Translations under genes and position numbers: made by a program | In this document: positions 36,311 to 49,160 of the stretch, piece by piece | Numbering within the stretch: position 1 is the first letter of the stretch | Layout of the letters: the number at the start of each line of letters is the position of its first letter | The notes under the pieces: model-generated | Databases searched by the model: none | Told to the model about the DNA's origin: nothing | The model's input: the letters and a program-made list of their open reading frames with translations, nothing else | Source of the DNA: Dermatemys mawii | Taxonomy: Eukaryota > Chordata > Testudines > Dermatemydidae | DNA length: 64,000 bases | Direction of reading: 5' to 3' | NCBI GenBank assembly: GCA_007922305.1 | Contig: ML677366.1 | Location: 16,282,338 to 16,346,337 of the forward strand

Positions 36311-39300
36311 TATCAGTTCTTCAGCGCATTCTATATAGACCACTTCATCACTAGACCAAGGAGTTTACAATGGATAGTTCTGTGTATTTGAATTATACAA
36401 GCACCTAGAGCTAAGGATTGATACTTTTTAATTATATCAAAATGAGTGTTGCTTGAATGAAGTCTAGCTGAAATCAATCCAGCTAATTCTTTGAGTGTGC
36501 GGGGAAACACCCAGAAAAACAATGGAGACATTATCAGCTCCCCTTAGCAAATTTGCCTGCCATTTACTCAGGGAGTAGGTCATATGTGTGAATTGCGAAG
36601 AGAGAATTGTATTTAGTTGAAGATGACTCTGGGCCTTGCTACATTTTCTACATAGTTTCCATGGTGAGAAATGCTCAAAATGTGATCCTATCTCTAAGAA
36701 AAAACTTCCAGTCTTACTAACCTGTCTCTCTTTTTAAGAAGAACTACTGCAGAATAACTAGTGAGAGCATACAAGGTTCAAAAGCAACCAGAGTTTGGTG
36801 GAAAGTACTTGCCATTTGCAGCAGGTTCAGGAGTTAGCTACTGTTCACTTTGCCATTGGTGAAACAGAATCTAAATGTGGAAAATATCAGGACATTCGTT
36901 TACCTCCAATGAGGCTGTTTGGTCTGAAGTCTTAGCTGGTGTGACATACTGAGTCAAATTTGAAATATTTAAACATGTTTACAGACTAACTGTTCATGTG
37001 TGTAGGAATTATTGGCAGAATTATTCTATAAATGGAAAAAAGTTACTGGCATCTGAATCCAGTGAAAGGGTTTATTAAAAAAAGCTTTTCAACCCTTACT
37101 AATCTTTTTTAGTCAAAATAGATTTCCACTAAAACATTGAGCTAATTACACCTACAACTGGGTCACGGTTATCTAGTTTTCCCTACCTACATTTTTTCTT
37201 CACTAAGGGTGAAATTGAATAAATCTACCTAATAAAATGGACAGGCCTCAGACAAAGAGACAATGCAAAATCCACTCCCTTCTCTCAGGCTGCAGTGTAT
37301 CCCCCTTGACACGTTTCTCTAGAGTATGAAATGGAAGAGTAGCCTGGCCCACTCTTGCTTCCTCTGCATAACTTGCACTATGTGGGCCTTGGCCTGCCAG
37401 GTGAAGGGCATCTTAGTTCCCATTGACTTAGCATTCTGGATGTTAAGCATCTTGCAGGAGATGAATCTGCATAACTGTGAATCCTATGGTACTGCTGTTG
37501 GCCTCCAGGACCACTGCTGAGACCTTATCTGCAGCATGCAGAGAGCAAGGTGGTACCACTGATTTTCCCTGCCTCTTTCCAAGACAATTGCTTCACTGAC
37601 AGCTGTGATGCTTTAGAGTTGAGGATTTTGTGTAGGCCACATATGGGTGAATTTTACCCTCTGAAATACTTTTCTACACCTCAGCCCTGTTCATAAATTG
37701 GATGCTACAGAACTTAATGGGTAAGAGGATCAACAACCAGAAATAAACTCAAGCTAATTATTATGGGGACTAGTTTGCACTAGAAGCTGTTAAAAGGAAA
37801 AAGACACAGGCATAAAATATAAATAAGTGCTTGCTAGGTAAGTGGCTAGACATTTGAGCTCCATAGCTTCTTTCCATCCTTGTTTATATAAAAACCACTC
37901 ACAGCTCATCTTCAAAATAGAGATCAACAATAAAATATGCTTTTGAAATTCTTTAAATTTCAAAAGTAGACTTTTCTGCTAATATAATCAAGATGCATTA
38001 ATTCATAACAAAGAAAAGCATTGTTGTTTCCTGTAACTGGATATTATGATGTAGTTACACAGCAGCATATCTTGGTGTTATAGTAGAGTAGCCTGGCTGG
38101 GTATGTACTCTGCAGAATAGCTCAACAAAATGTTAAATAAAGGAAATGCACTCTTCTCCAAACACCAATGTGCTTATCAGATAAACTGAAGGGCAGTGAC
38201 CCTATTGTAGTACAGGGTAAATTAATGGATTAACACTCCAGACTTCTAATCAATTATAATATGTCTTATCCTCTTAACAGTAAGTCTCTTAGTGGAGTAG
38301 AACATTCCTTTCAATGAACAGCTGCCCAATATGAAACACTTATCAGTAAATGTCACTTCGTGTAGTTGTTAACCTAAAATGCCAGTGTTACAACATAATG
38401 CTCTTCATTCTAAGAGCAAGTTTCATAAATTATTCACAGCAATTCCTAAATTTTCAATAATTGTTTATTTTGCTGTTATAATTCATTTATTTCAGCAAAT
38501 ACAAGAGCTCATTCATAAAAATTAAAAGGTTTAAAAAGTATACTTTATTGTATTTGCTTTTTTCTCATGCAAAAAAGACTATATGCAGTAATAAAAGGAA
38601 ACTACCTAGAACAGACGTAAGAGTACTAAGACAATCACATAAATATTTCCTATAAAGGAAAAAAAATATTAAAATAGCCATCACAAAAACTATAGCTGGC
38701 ATTGAGGGAAACAGGACTCCCAAAGAGAATTGTGCACCTACTGAGTTTATTTTAAAAAGGATGTAAACTCATTCTTGATGTGTCACTTCTAAGTGCATGT
38801 AAAAATTGTTTAGTAATGATCTATTGGAACTAGAAAACAAACTGAGTTATTTCATTTCACATCTTAGGCTGCTTTTGAAGAAAAGTATTATTTTTTCAAT
38901 GTCCTAATCTATAATAAAGGTTGAAATGGAACTGAATGCTTAAGTCCATGAATTTTGTCCCTCAGTGTGCCATAAGAAGAGCTGTCAAACAAAAGAATAT
39001 TGCAGGAATGTAGTAGTCCTTTAAGACAGGGAGGGAAAAAATACAAATTTAAGACATGCATTCAGCAGGGAGAAATACGTCTTGTATAAGAGTCTTATTT
39101 CACATTTTTTAAAAAAAATTCTTCCTCTGATTTGCTTTTTTGGTCAACATTAGTTAACACAGACAGCAATGCCTTCCTTGAACTTTCATGAACTCCAGCA
39201 ACATAAGATATCTGAGTAGTAACAGTAGTTCAAAAACAAATTCCACCCAGATTTCACGCTTTACTTCCATTATGGAGGACCATAATAAGCAACACTCCTC

Positions 39301-39543
39301 CAAAACAAGGGACACAATATACAACAGAATTTCAAGAATACCCTGGCATGTACAAATAGAGTCATTGCCATGTGCTTCAGAGACAAAGCAAACTTCTACT
39401 TCCCTGAACTATTGTTTTTTCTATTTGTAATAAAGTGGGATGATGTCAGGGACAGGGTGGGGGAAAACAATGTTCTAATGTGCACCTAGCAACAAAGAAT
39501 TGGAGGGATAAACTTAATCATGTCTGTGGGCTTACTGGAGATT

Positions 39544-39739
39544 GTTTATAGAATTTTATTACTCACAACAAAGGTCACGTGTTAATTTGCACTACAAAAT
39601 GACATCAACAGGCTCTCTAAACCCAATATCCATTACCTAAAGTTACATAGAAAATACAAGAAAATTAAGCAAAACAAAACTCAAAATCTGGCATTCAAGT
39701 TAAATGGTTTTAGTGGATACTTAACAGCAAAATAACATA
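39544..39739 (-). other. RAMAC: RAMAC 3' UTR (proximal part)
   Basis: This is sequence directly downstream of the RAMAC stop on the minus strand. An AATAAA hexamer lies at 39560-39555 (seen as TTTATT on the plus strand), about 180 nt after the stop. Another is at 38549-38544. The human 3' UTR is longer than 180 nt, so use of the distal signal is possible. Confidence 0.5.
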
Positions 39740-41431
<1,692 letters not shown>

Positions 41432-41939
41432 CTATTAGACATAAAATACAGTTGCAGCAGCTTCAAAAAGACATGAAAAGGACAACTACCAAATTCACTT
41501 AGTGAAAATTGAGGTAATGAAGTGTGTTACATTCTAAATGATTAGTTACATATTGGACTGATGATCCTGATACTGTCTTAACTATTCTGTAAATGAAGAC
41601 TCAGATGAGTACTAATTTCCTTTCACTGCCTCAACTTTGTACTGCACCACTTCTAAGACAGAAAAAGTAGTCCAGTCTCCATGTGTTTACAATCTTTCAC
41701 CCCTACAGTGCGATTGCCACTAGAGATTCAAAATGTATTTTTTTTTGAGACACAGATCTACTAGAAATTGAATCGAAAACATCAGCTTATTACACCTGGG
41801 CCACCTAATACAGACAGCTATATACAGCAATTATATTCAGATCACTTCTGACCTGGGCTCTATTACAAACAATCAGGTAAATAAAGGCCTCTGAGGGTCA
41901 CTTGGGAACAACTGGTGGACTCCAGACATCACATCTGTG

Positions 41940-42620
41940 ACCTGCCCCACAGCAAGGGAGATTTTTATGGGGTGGGGGGAACGTCAACTAACGGCAAAGT
42001 TTGGGACAGTAGTAGAAACACCCCCCCACCCGCCGCTCCAGTCCTCATAGACATAACCCCTCCAGCCCCACATCCAGCCCCCCCCTCCGGTCCCCAAAGA
42101 CACAGCTCCGCCCCTCCACTCCCCATAGACACAGGGTGCTCCGGCCCTCCAACGCCTCCTCCTCTCCAGCCTTCCCGCAGCGCTCCCCGCCCTCCCCCAG
42201 CGCCTCCGACCCCCTCACCCAGAGCCCGCAGCAGCCGCAGTCCGAAACCTTCGCGCAACACGAGCCCTTCCTCTTCCGGGCCTGGGCCTCGCCCCCTCCG
42301 CTTCCAGCTTCCGCCGCCGCGGGGGGAGGGGGAGCTGTGGGGGGAGGGGTGGCTATGAGCCGTCCCGGGCGATGGGTTCTTAGGCTGGCCCGGGCCAAAG
42401 GAGGGCGCGAGGCTGGGCCGAGCGGTGTTCGCTCGGGGCTGGGCCGCTGCGCCGGGGGCTGTGGCTCCGGGTGCCCGTAGCAAGGCGGGATGAGTGTAGG
42501 TCATTCAAGAAAGGTTAAAAGGCCTTTGGCTCGGGACACAGCCCCGGCCCTGTCTTAGTCTGCAAACACCTGCACAGGTGAGGGGGAGGGGACGCGGGGG
42601 GACTGCTGACGTGCAGGGAG
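41940..42620 (-). promoter_or_regulatory. RAMAC: CpG-island promoter of RAMAC
   Basis: GC content is very high with many CpGs from about 42000 to 42480, located 0.6-1.1 kb upstream of the RAMAC ATG on the minus strand. It contains an ETS core (CTTCCGGG, 42273-42280, read as CCCGGAAG on the minus strand). A candidate exon-1 donor CTGG|GTGAGG lies on the minus strand near 42217-42212. The long overlapping reading frames here on both strands are products of GC-rich sequence rather than genes. The island could also fire to the right. Confidence 0.75.
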
Positions 42621-43254
42621 TTGCTGACGGGCATAAGTCTTCGCAGTTGCTAAAGACTTTCTTTGCTATTCGATGTCTTGATGATTATTCAGCCGGGGCA
42701 CCTAGACTAGTCAGCATCTGCCCCTGCTGTGCTTTATCTCCCGGGATAAATCCTCCTTAAAGGCACAGAACTTCCTCCTGATCTCTGTGATGTGGGTTTC
42801 TCATGCCACTTACGGCCTGTGAAGGCTAGAGCTGATGTGAGCTACTTTACATACTCTTAGGAAAGGTAGTTTTCAGTGTTAGCTCATTGAGTACCACACA
42901 TGCAACCATCTCTGTATTTTAATGTATGGCTTTTATTTATCAGTGTAGTATTAGTGTGTGTGTTTCTCTTCTGTAAAATAGATACAGTGTTCTAAACAAA
43001 AAGCAGTGCAGAAGATACCAGTATTTAACAACTCTGCTTTGTCGTTCTTTATGCTGAGAATTTTGGAGTCTAACCCTTCTTAGTATCTCAAATTACACCA
43101 CAGGTCATTCTTTACTATTCAGAGATTTAATACATATATGAGGGTAAGGTGGGATGAAGTGACTTATCCTGTAAAGTCTAGAGGAAAACGCTGCAATATT
43201 CCTTGTCTTGGCATGTTTTGAAATCACACTAAGTGAAGGGGGAAAAAATAACTG

Positions 43255-43376
43255 GAGCCAGATCCTGCAAACAGTTATGCCCTTGATCACAGTTATCCAC
43301 AAATGGAGTCCTGTTGAAGTTAATGGTACTCTTTGTGGAAGTAACCACTCACAGTAGTAACTTTACAGAACTGGGA
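43255..43376. repeat. Short palindromic dispersed element
   Basis: 'gccagatcctgcaaac' at the left is answered by 'ctttacagaactggg' at the right. The centre 'tgttgaagttaatggtac' is the diverged form of the family core GAAGTCAATGG. Confidence 0.55.
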
Positions 43377-43774
43377 GATAGCCCCCAATTCCGCAAAGAT
43401 GTATGTATGTGTTGTATTTTATACATTATGGGCCTAAGCTGAAGCCCCGTGAAGTACAAGTAGGAATCAGAAACGTGGGTTTTTCAGGGACTATTAGAGT
43501 GTATTTTATTTAAAGGATAATATAAAATACTTGAGCTTTAACAGAAAAAAAAATACAAATTGATAAAATTCACACAGCACACTTTATTCTTATTTATACC
43601 AATTCTGTCTAACTGCATATCTTTAAAAAGTTGATCATTTTGCTCAGTCCTACAGAGTTCAATAGCAACTTGATTGCTTTATGTATAAAAGTTTTTGAAA
43701 TTGTGTGAAGTGTGATTCCTGTTTTATGGCTAATTTTGTTAGCGCAGAAGGGTCTATTCTTTGTAGTGTGTATA

Positions 43775-43893
43775 AAGCCCTGCTTTAGCAAGCTTCTTAC
43801 ACAACAGCTTTCTAAAGTTAAGCATTGCGAGTGGTTGCATTGACTTCAATGTACTTTAAGTTAGGCACCTACTTAGTACGTTCTTGAACTGGG
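43775..43893. repeat. Short palindromic dispersed element
   Basis: 'ccctgctttagcaagcttct' and 'acgttcttgaactggg' are inverted partners around a core 'attgacttcaatgtac'. It is the same family as 44968-45090. Confidence 0.55.
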
Positions 43894-44967
43894 TTTTAAG
43901 TGCATAAATATTTCAGGCAGAAAGTTAAGCCTTCTCTTATTTGCTGCAGTGCAAGTAAAAATTATTATTACTAATTTATAAACTGCCATAAATTGGCACT
44001 GTACTGTACAGCAGAAGGTCATGGCCACAATGATCATAGGTTCCTGTCTCTAAGGGTTTGCAATGTAGGGGTCTGATTTTGCTCCCATCTTTTAAGCATG
44101 TGATTTAAATGAGACTATAAGAGGCAAGAAATTGTGCCCGTTTCGTTGTTCTCCATGTTGTTCTTAATGTCATTCTGACCATTACAATACAGTAACTTTT
44201 TGAGCATTTTTAGTGCTTACTATTAGTCATAATTTTTGAGCCCAGTTTCTTTCCCTCCACCCCACTCTCTCATGCTCCATATGAGAAATTGTTGGGTTTT
44301 TTTTCTAGGACACTGTTAGAAAACAAAGCAATGATTTTTATGAGTTCATAGACCCAAGAGTCTTATACTTGACACTTTTCTTTCTTGCTCACAGACAGTA
44401 GTAAAGCACAAAAATTCACAATAACATGTATCACTTGAAAAAGTCTTCAGTGACAATGATATTGCCTCCTAGCCTCCAGAAAGATCAGACTAGTAAAACT
44501 GTTCCTGGGTTCATGTAAACAGAAATATCACATTCCTGTCCTGCATGAACCAAAGAAGAATTGCTCTCTCTGTCCCAGAATAAAATGGATGACTAGGATC
44601 CAAATAGACTACTACAGATATCTTAGCCAGGGGTCTCTGGTTCTAAGTAAGATGAATTTTCATTTGAATCTGAAAGATTATATCCTTACTGTAGTGGATG
44701 CCCTTTTAAATGGGCAGAAATCAGTGAGGCTTTTTTCCCCCTCTGTACATCTTTCACTTAAACCAAAGGATATTATAGCTACAAGTATAAACAGAGGACA
44801 TTTTGTGTAGAAAAATCATAAGATGATCTTTAACAAAAAAACAAAGAGATCATTTTCTTTTTGTAGGTCCTTAGAAGATAACTGAGTGCTTTCATTAAAA
44901 AGCAATGTTTTACCTTGATATAGAACTTTTTATCACATAGGATCCTAAAGCAGTTTACAAACTAGAG

Positions 44968-45090
44968 TCCCAGTCAAGCAAAACACTTAAGCACATGCTT
45001 AATTTTGAGAACATGTGTAGTTCCTTTGAAGTCAATGGAATTGTTCACATGTTTAAAGCTAAGCATGTGCTTACTGCTTTCCTGGATCAG
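44968..45090. repeat. Short palindromic dispersed element (best preserved copy)
   Basis: The left half ('acttaagcacatgcttaatt', 'gaacatgtgtagttccttt') pairs with the right half ('ggaattgttcacatgttta', 'agctaagcatgtgcttact'), with a 'gaagtcaatgg' centre. The ends 'cccagtcaagcaaaac' and 'gctttcctggatcag' also pair imperfectly. The shape is that of a foldback MITE. No coding capacity. Confidence 0.75.
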
Positions 45091-45469
45091 CCTATGGACC
45101 CATCCTGCGAGGAGCCCTATTTGAGTGGACCCCTATTGACTTCAGTGGGACTCTGTGTGAGCACTGAAGTCTGCCCATATGAAACTCCTGGCAAGATCAG
45201 GGCATAGAGACACAATTCTGCATGGAATAACATGCAGCCAGAGTACAGTTAGCAGGCTTGCACAGGGTGAAAGTCAAAACCCTGTACTGGAATCACAGTC
45301 TTTGCCTGCCTCTGAAGTATAGCCTCCTCCTGGGTAAAACATGGCAACTGCATAGGAGTAGAGGGATAGAAAAGAATACCTAATCCAAATGAAATTACTG
45401 GGGGAATTGTAGATATTGTAGTCAGAATATAAATACCCAAATTAGAATTTGGCCAGGACACCCTGATTA

Positions 45470-46235
45470 ACTTGAAGACTTGGACTTACTTCACAGCTGA
45501 TCTCACTCTCCTGTCACATACCCAATACCATATTCAAGAAAAACAACTTAACAACATATTCGGCCAGTAAATTGGACTGAAAATCAACTGCAGTAAGATA
45601 GATATCAAGACCTTTAATAGTCTCACCATCACCAGTAGGGACAGAGGATCATGTTCTCACCAATGTAGAAACATTCACATACTTCGGCAGCACCATCAGC
45701 CAGGATGGAGGAGCAAGCCAGGACATTGGGAACAGAATCAATTAAGCCAGGAACACCTTCTGGAACTTAAATACAGACTGGAAATTATCAAAATGCAATA
45801 CCAAAACCAAACTCAGGATGTATCAGAGATACGTACTTTCAACATTATTTTATAATGCAAAATGCTGGGGAATGACAAAGCATGACATGTCCAAACTGTT
45901 CTCATTCCATACAACCTGCCTCAGAAAAATCCTCTGTATTTTTTGGTACAGTCGCAAACCAAGATCTATTCATACAGTGCAGCCAAGAAGATATGAACAC
46001 CATCATTAACAGGAGGCATTGGAGATGGATTGGCCATGTGCTTCGGTTGAAAACTGATTCCATCACCAGAATAGCACTAAGGTAGACATCTGATGGCAAG
46101 TGAAAATGAGGCTGCCTGAAAACAACAAACCTGGGGCACAGTTGGGGAACTATTGAAAAACTTGCCAGAAAGAGAGAGGAGTGGAGGCGCTTCATTGCTG
46201 CCCTAAACTCCAGAGGTGTAATGGATTCTAACTAA
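45470..46235 (+). pseudogene. Decayed RTE-like non-LTR retrotransposon (reverse transcriptase C-terminal part)
   Basis: Translated in pieces on the plus strand, this gives a degenerate catalytic-box region resembling ADDLTLLSHTQ near 45490-45530. It is followed by VETFTYFGSTISQDGG (about 45667-45710), TKLRMYQRYVLSTLFYNAK, LFSFHTTCLRKILCI, RWIGHVLRLKTDS and, near the end, EEWRRFIAALNSRG. This order is typical of the post-catalytic region of RTE-type non-LTR reverse transcriptases. At least three stops or frame changes break it, so it is dead. The 5' part of the element and the 3' tail are not recognised. Confidence 0.8.
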
Positions 46236-46901
46236 CACCAATTAACCCATCTTCACACCAGGAGAAAATATACAGATGATGAGAGAGATCAGGATAGCAC
46301 CAATATTTTAACACTTCATGTTGCATGTAGTTGGGCATTTGTAGTTGAATCTGGTCTTGTTCTTCACGCTACAAGAATCCATGAGAATGGATATAGCAGA
46401 TGTGATCAAGGTGGCAGCAGGCACCTTAGAAATACCTTAGATAAATACACAATACTGATGCTCAACCTGTACATACACAAGGTTTAAGGGCCATATTTTA
46501 AAGGTATCTAGGTGCCTACACATGTTGATTGGCGTCTAGTACCATTTTTAAAACCATGTAGGTGTCTAAAAATCTGACTATAAGTTTTTTCAGAATCAGG
46601 CCTTTGGCAATTCTCTTTCCATTCCTGCTACCGCCTTCTTCACTGTAGTTGTCTCTAAATAACCTATCTGTTTTTCTACAATCAACCTCACCTAATCATC
46701 AGTAATGCTATGTACTACCATGTGACAAAGCTCCATCGTTCCTGACTATTCTTTGAATGAATTTTAGCATATCAACTAGTAATAATGTTATTCTCTTCTA
46801 AACTTACCTAAGAACTGTTCCTTTCAGTCCATCTGTGCTTAATGGAACTCTTTCATGAAGGTACTCAATGGCTTTTGATTAAACAGAGGAACATACACTG
46901 T

Positions 46902-46920
46902 AAAAAAAAAAAAAAAAAAA
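46902..46920 (+). repeat. Poly-A tract
   Basis: About 19 A residues on the plus strand. It is not the tail of the minus-strand gene to its right, whose tail would appear as poly-T here. Confidence 0.9.
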
Positions 46921-47362
46921 GTTTATCCAGAAAATAATGGAGAAGGAAAATATTTCATAGAATGCCTGTGTTGTTAACTCTTGCTATTTTATCATGAGTC
47001 TCATAACACTGCTGTGCGATTTTTTAGAAGTCGTCTGCTTCAGAGATAAAATGTGATATTTATTATGTATTTTGATGTGCTGAATTCAAATATGACAAAA
47101 CAACTGATTGGCTACTGTTTCTAAGATATTTAAGTTGTTACATTTTATGTCTATGTATATTGTGTAGATAGTAGAGTTTTAATCGTAAATTGTAAACCTA
47201 GGTCTTTTCATGTGTTTATGGTTGCTTTACATGATAATATTTCACCTGTCCTGTTTATGTAACACTTTAAAAATCAGCAAAAGGGTTATATAAATAAAAT
47301 GTATTATGAAACAAAAGGCAAAAAACTATTATGTACATAGTTTAGTCCTATTCAGTGTCTAC

Positions 47363-49042
47363 TCAGCGCTTCTTGGCTTGTCTCTTGTATTCATTAAATG
47401 GAGCATCTCTTGTCACTGTCCAGCAATAGTCTGCAAGCATTGATGGGCTCCATTTGCCCTGATAGCGTTTCTCCATTGTTGCAATGTCCTGGTGAAATCG
47501 CTCGCCGTGCTCATCGCTCACTGCTCCGCAGTTCGGTGGGAAAAAATCTAGATGAGAGTGCAAAAAATGTATCTTTAGTGAAATGTTGCAACCAAGGCTT
47601 TTGTATGCCTTGAGGAGGTTTTCCACCAACAGCCTGTAGTTGTCTGCCTTGTTGTTTCCGAGAAAATGTATTGCCGCTGACTGGAAGGCTTTCCATGCCG
47701 TCTTTTCCTTGCCACGCGGTGCATGGTCAAATGCATCATCTCGAAGAAGTTCACGAATCTGAGGACCAACAAAGACACCTTCCTTTATCTTAGCTTCACT
47801 TAACCTTGGAAATTTTCCACCGAGGTACTTGAAAGCTGCTTGTGTTTTTTCAATGGCCTTGACAAAGTTCTTCATCAGACCCAGCTTGATGTGTAAGGGT
47901 GGTAACAAAATCTTCCTTGATTCAACAAGCGGTGGATGCTGAACACTTTTCCTCCCAGGCTCCAATGACTGTTGGAGTGGCCAATCTTTCTTGATGTAGT
48001 GGGAATCTCTCACACGACTATCCCATTTGCAGAGAAAACAACAGTACTTTGTGTATCCAGTCTGCAGATCAAGCAAGAGAGCAAAAACCTTCAAATCGCC
48101 ACAAAGCTGCCACTGATGTCGGTCATAGTTTATGCACCTCAAAAGTTGTTTCATGTTGTCATAGGTTTCCTTCATATGGACTGCATGACCAACTGGAATT
48201 GATGGCAAAACATTGCCATTATGCAGCAAAACAGCTTTAAGACTCGTCTTCAATGAATCAATGAAGAGTCTCCACTCATCTGGATCGTGAACGATGTTGA
48301 GGGCTGCCATCATGCCATCGATGTTGTTGCAGGCTACAAGATCACCTTCCATGAAGAAGAATGGGACAAGATCCTTTTGATGGTCACGGAACATGGAAAC
48401 CCTAACATCACCTGCCAGGAGATTCCACTGCTGTAGTCTGGAGCCCAACAGCTCTGCCTTACTCTTGGGTAGTTCCAAACCCCTGACAAGGTCATTCAGT
48501 TCAGCTTGTGTTATGAGGTGTGGTTCAGAGGAGGAGGATGGGAGAAAATGTGGGTCCTGTGACATTGATGGTTCAGGACCAGAAGTTTCATCCTCTTCCT
48601 CTTCCTCGTCTGACTCAAGTGAGAATGATTCTGGTGCATCAGGAACCGGCAGTCCTTCTCCGTGGGGTATTGGGCGTATAGCTGATGGAATGTTTGGATA
48701 ATGCACAGTCCACTTTTTCTTCTTTGACACACCTTTCCCAACTGGAGGCACCATGCAGAAGTAACAATTGCTGGTATGATCTGTTGGCTCTCTCCAAATC
48801 ATTGGTACTGCAAAAGGCATAGATTTCCTTTTCCTGTTCAACCACTGGCGAAGATTTGTTGCACAAGGGTTGCAGCATATGTGTGGGGCCCACCTCTTGT
48901 CCCGATCTCCAATTTTGCAGCCAAAATAAAGGTGATAGGCTTTCTTAACCATAGTGGTTATACTGCGCTTTTGTGATGCAAAAGTCACTTCACCACAAAC
49001 ATAGCAAAAGTTATCTGCACTGTTCACACAAGTATGAGGCAT
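47363..49042 (-). CDS. Intact 559-residue Cys-rich, transposon-derived protein (transposase-like)
   Basis: This is one uninterrupted, intronless frame, by far the longest in the window. The N-terminus has paired cysteines (C13xxC16, C56-C57xxC60, with H54) spaced like a ZAD-type zinc module, then C93xxC96. An acidic, Ser-rich linker follows (about 140-173). The C-terminal two thirds carries EWRLFIDSLKTS (D262), WQLCGDLKVFALLL (D316), CCFLCKW (C334, C335, C338), LPPLHIKLGLMKNFVK (H384) and SDEHGERFHQDI (E511, E514). D262, D316 and E514 are candidate members of a DDE triad; this is my inference. I recall near-identical proteins annotated as uncharacterised in cnidarians and arthropods, which suggests a mobile family rather than a turtle host gene. 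I cannot name the superfamily. The frame is open from MPHTC to QAKKR, so it is either recently active or preserved by selection. Confidence 0.75.
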   Translation of the reverse strand: MPHTCVNSADNFCYVCGEVTFASQKRSITTMVKKAYHLYFGCKIGDRDKRWAPHICCNPCATNLRQWLNRKRKSMPFAVPMIWREPTDHTSNCYFCMVPPVGKGVSKKKKWTVHYPNIPSAIRPIPHGEGLPVPDAPESFSLESDEEEEEDETSGPEPSMSQDPHFLPSSSSEPHLITQAELNDLVRGLELPKSKAELLGSRLQQWNLLAGDVRVSMFRDHQKDLVPFFFMEGDLVACNNIDGMMAALNIVHDPDEWRLFIDSLKTSLKAVLLHNGNVLPSIPVGHAVHMKETYDNMKQLLRCINYDRHQWQLCGDLKVFALLLDLQTGYTKYCCFLCKWDSRVRDSHYIKKDWPLQQSLEPGRKSVQHPPLVESRKILLPPLHIKLGLMKNFVKAIEKTQAAFKYLGGKFPRLSEAKIKEGVFVGPQIRELLRDDAFDHAPRGKEKTAWKAFQSAAIHFLGNNKADNYRLLVENLLKAYKSLGCNISLKIHFLHSHLDFFPPNCGAVSDEHGERFHQDIATMEKRYQGKWSPSMLADYCWTVTRDAPFNEYKRQAKKR

Positions 49043-49160
49043 CTCTGCTCACTTTGGCTAAACAGAAATGTGTCTCTTTGCAAAATTGAACACTGACAAA
49101 TAAGAGAGCACGACACTGTATGATTTCTAGAGCTGATATAGGGCAATTTGTTCAGCAGAG

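Larger units (their letters stand above)
14427..39543. other. Intergenic region between C15orf40 and RAMAC
   Basis: About 25 kb with no supportable host exon. Reading frames here are short (under about 145 codons) and lack any recognisable family or splice context. Items that can be named are listed separately: MIR-type SINE pieces, a nested hAT pair, an 18-bp hairpin, a CT/T tract and tRNA-like SINE pieces. The stretch 33.0-34.2 kb is notably AT-rich. The end near RAMAC must contain its 3' UTR. Confidence 0.7.
42621..45460. other. Intergenic DNA right of the RAMAC promoter
   Basis: HOMER2 would be expected to start in this direction by human synteny, but no MGEQPIF-type exon or second CpG island was found. 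The stretch holds several palindromic dispersed elements (43255-43376, 43775-43893, 44968-45090, about 45095-45190) and otherwise ordinary AT-rich DNA. Confidence 0.65.

Noticed and set aside
41965..42504. Long overlapping frames on both strands (up to 179 codons) in the RAMAC CpG island
   Set aside because: They are Pro/Gly/Arg-rich translations of GC-rich sequence lacking stop codons, and frames on opposite strands overlap. None has domain content, and the island fits a promoter.
46902..46920. Poly-A run as a retrotransposition tail of the 559-residue gene
   Set aside because: The gene is on the minus strand, so its tail would appear as poly-T at lower coordinates. The run is on the wrong strand.
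48393..48701. 102-codon plus-strand frame with a Ser-rich run
   Set aside because: It is the antisense shadow of the acidic linker of the 559-residue minus-strand protein.
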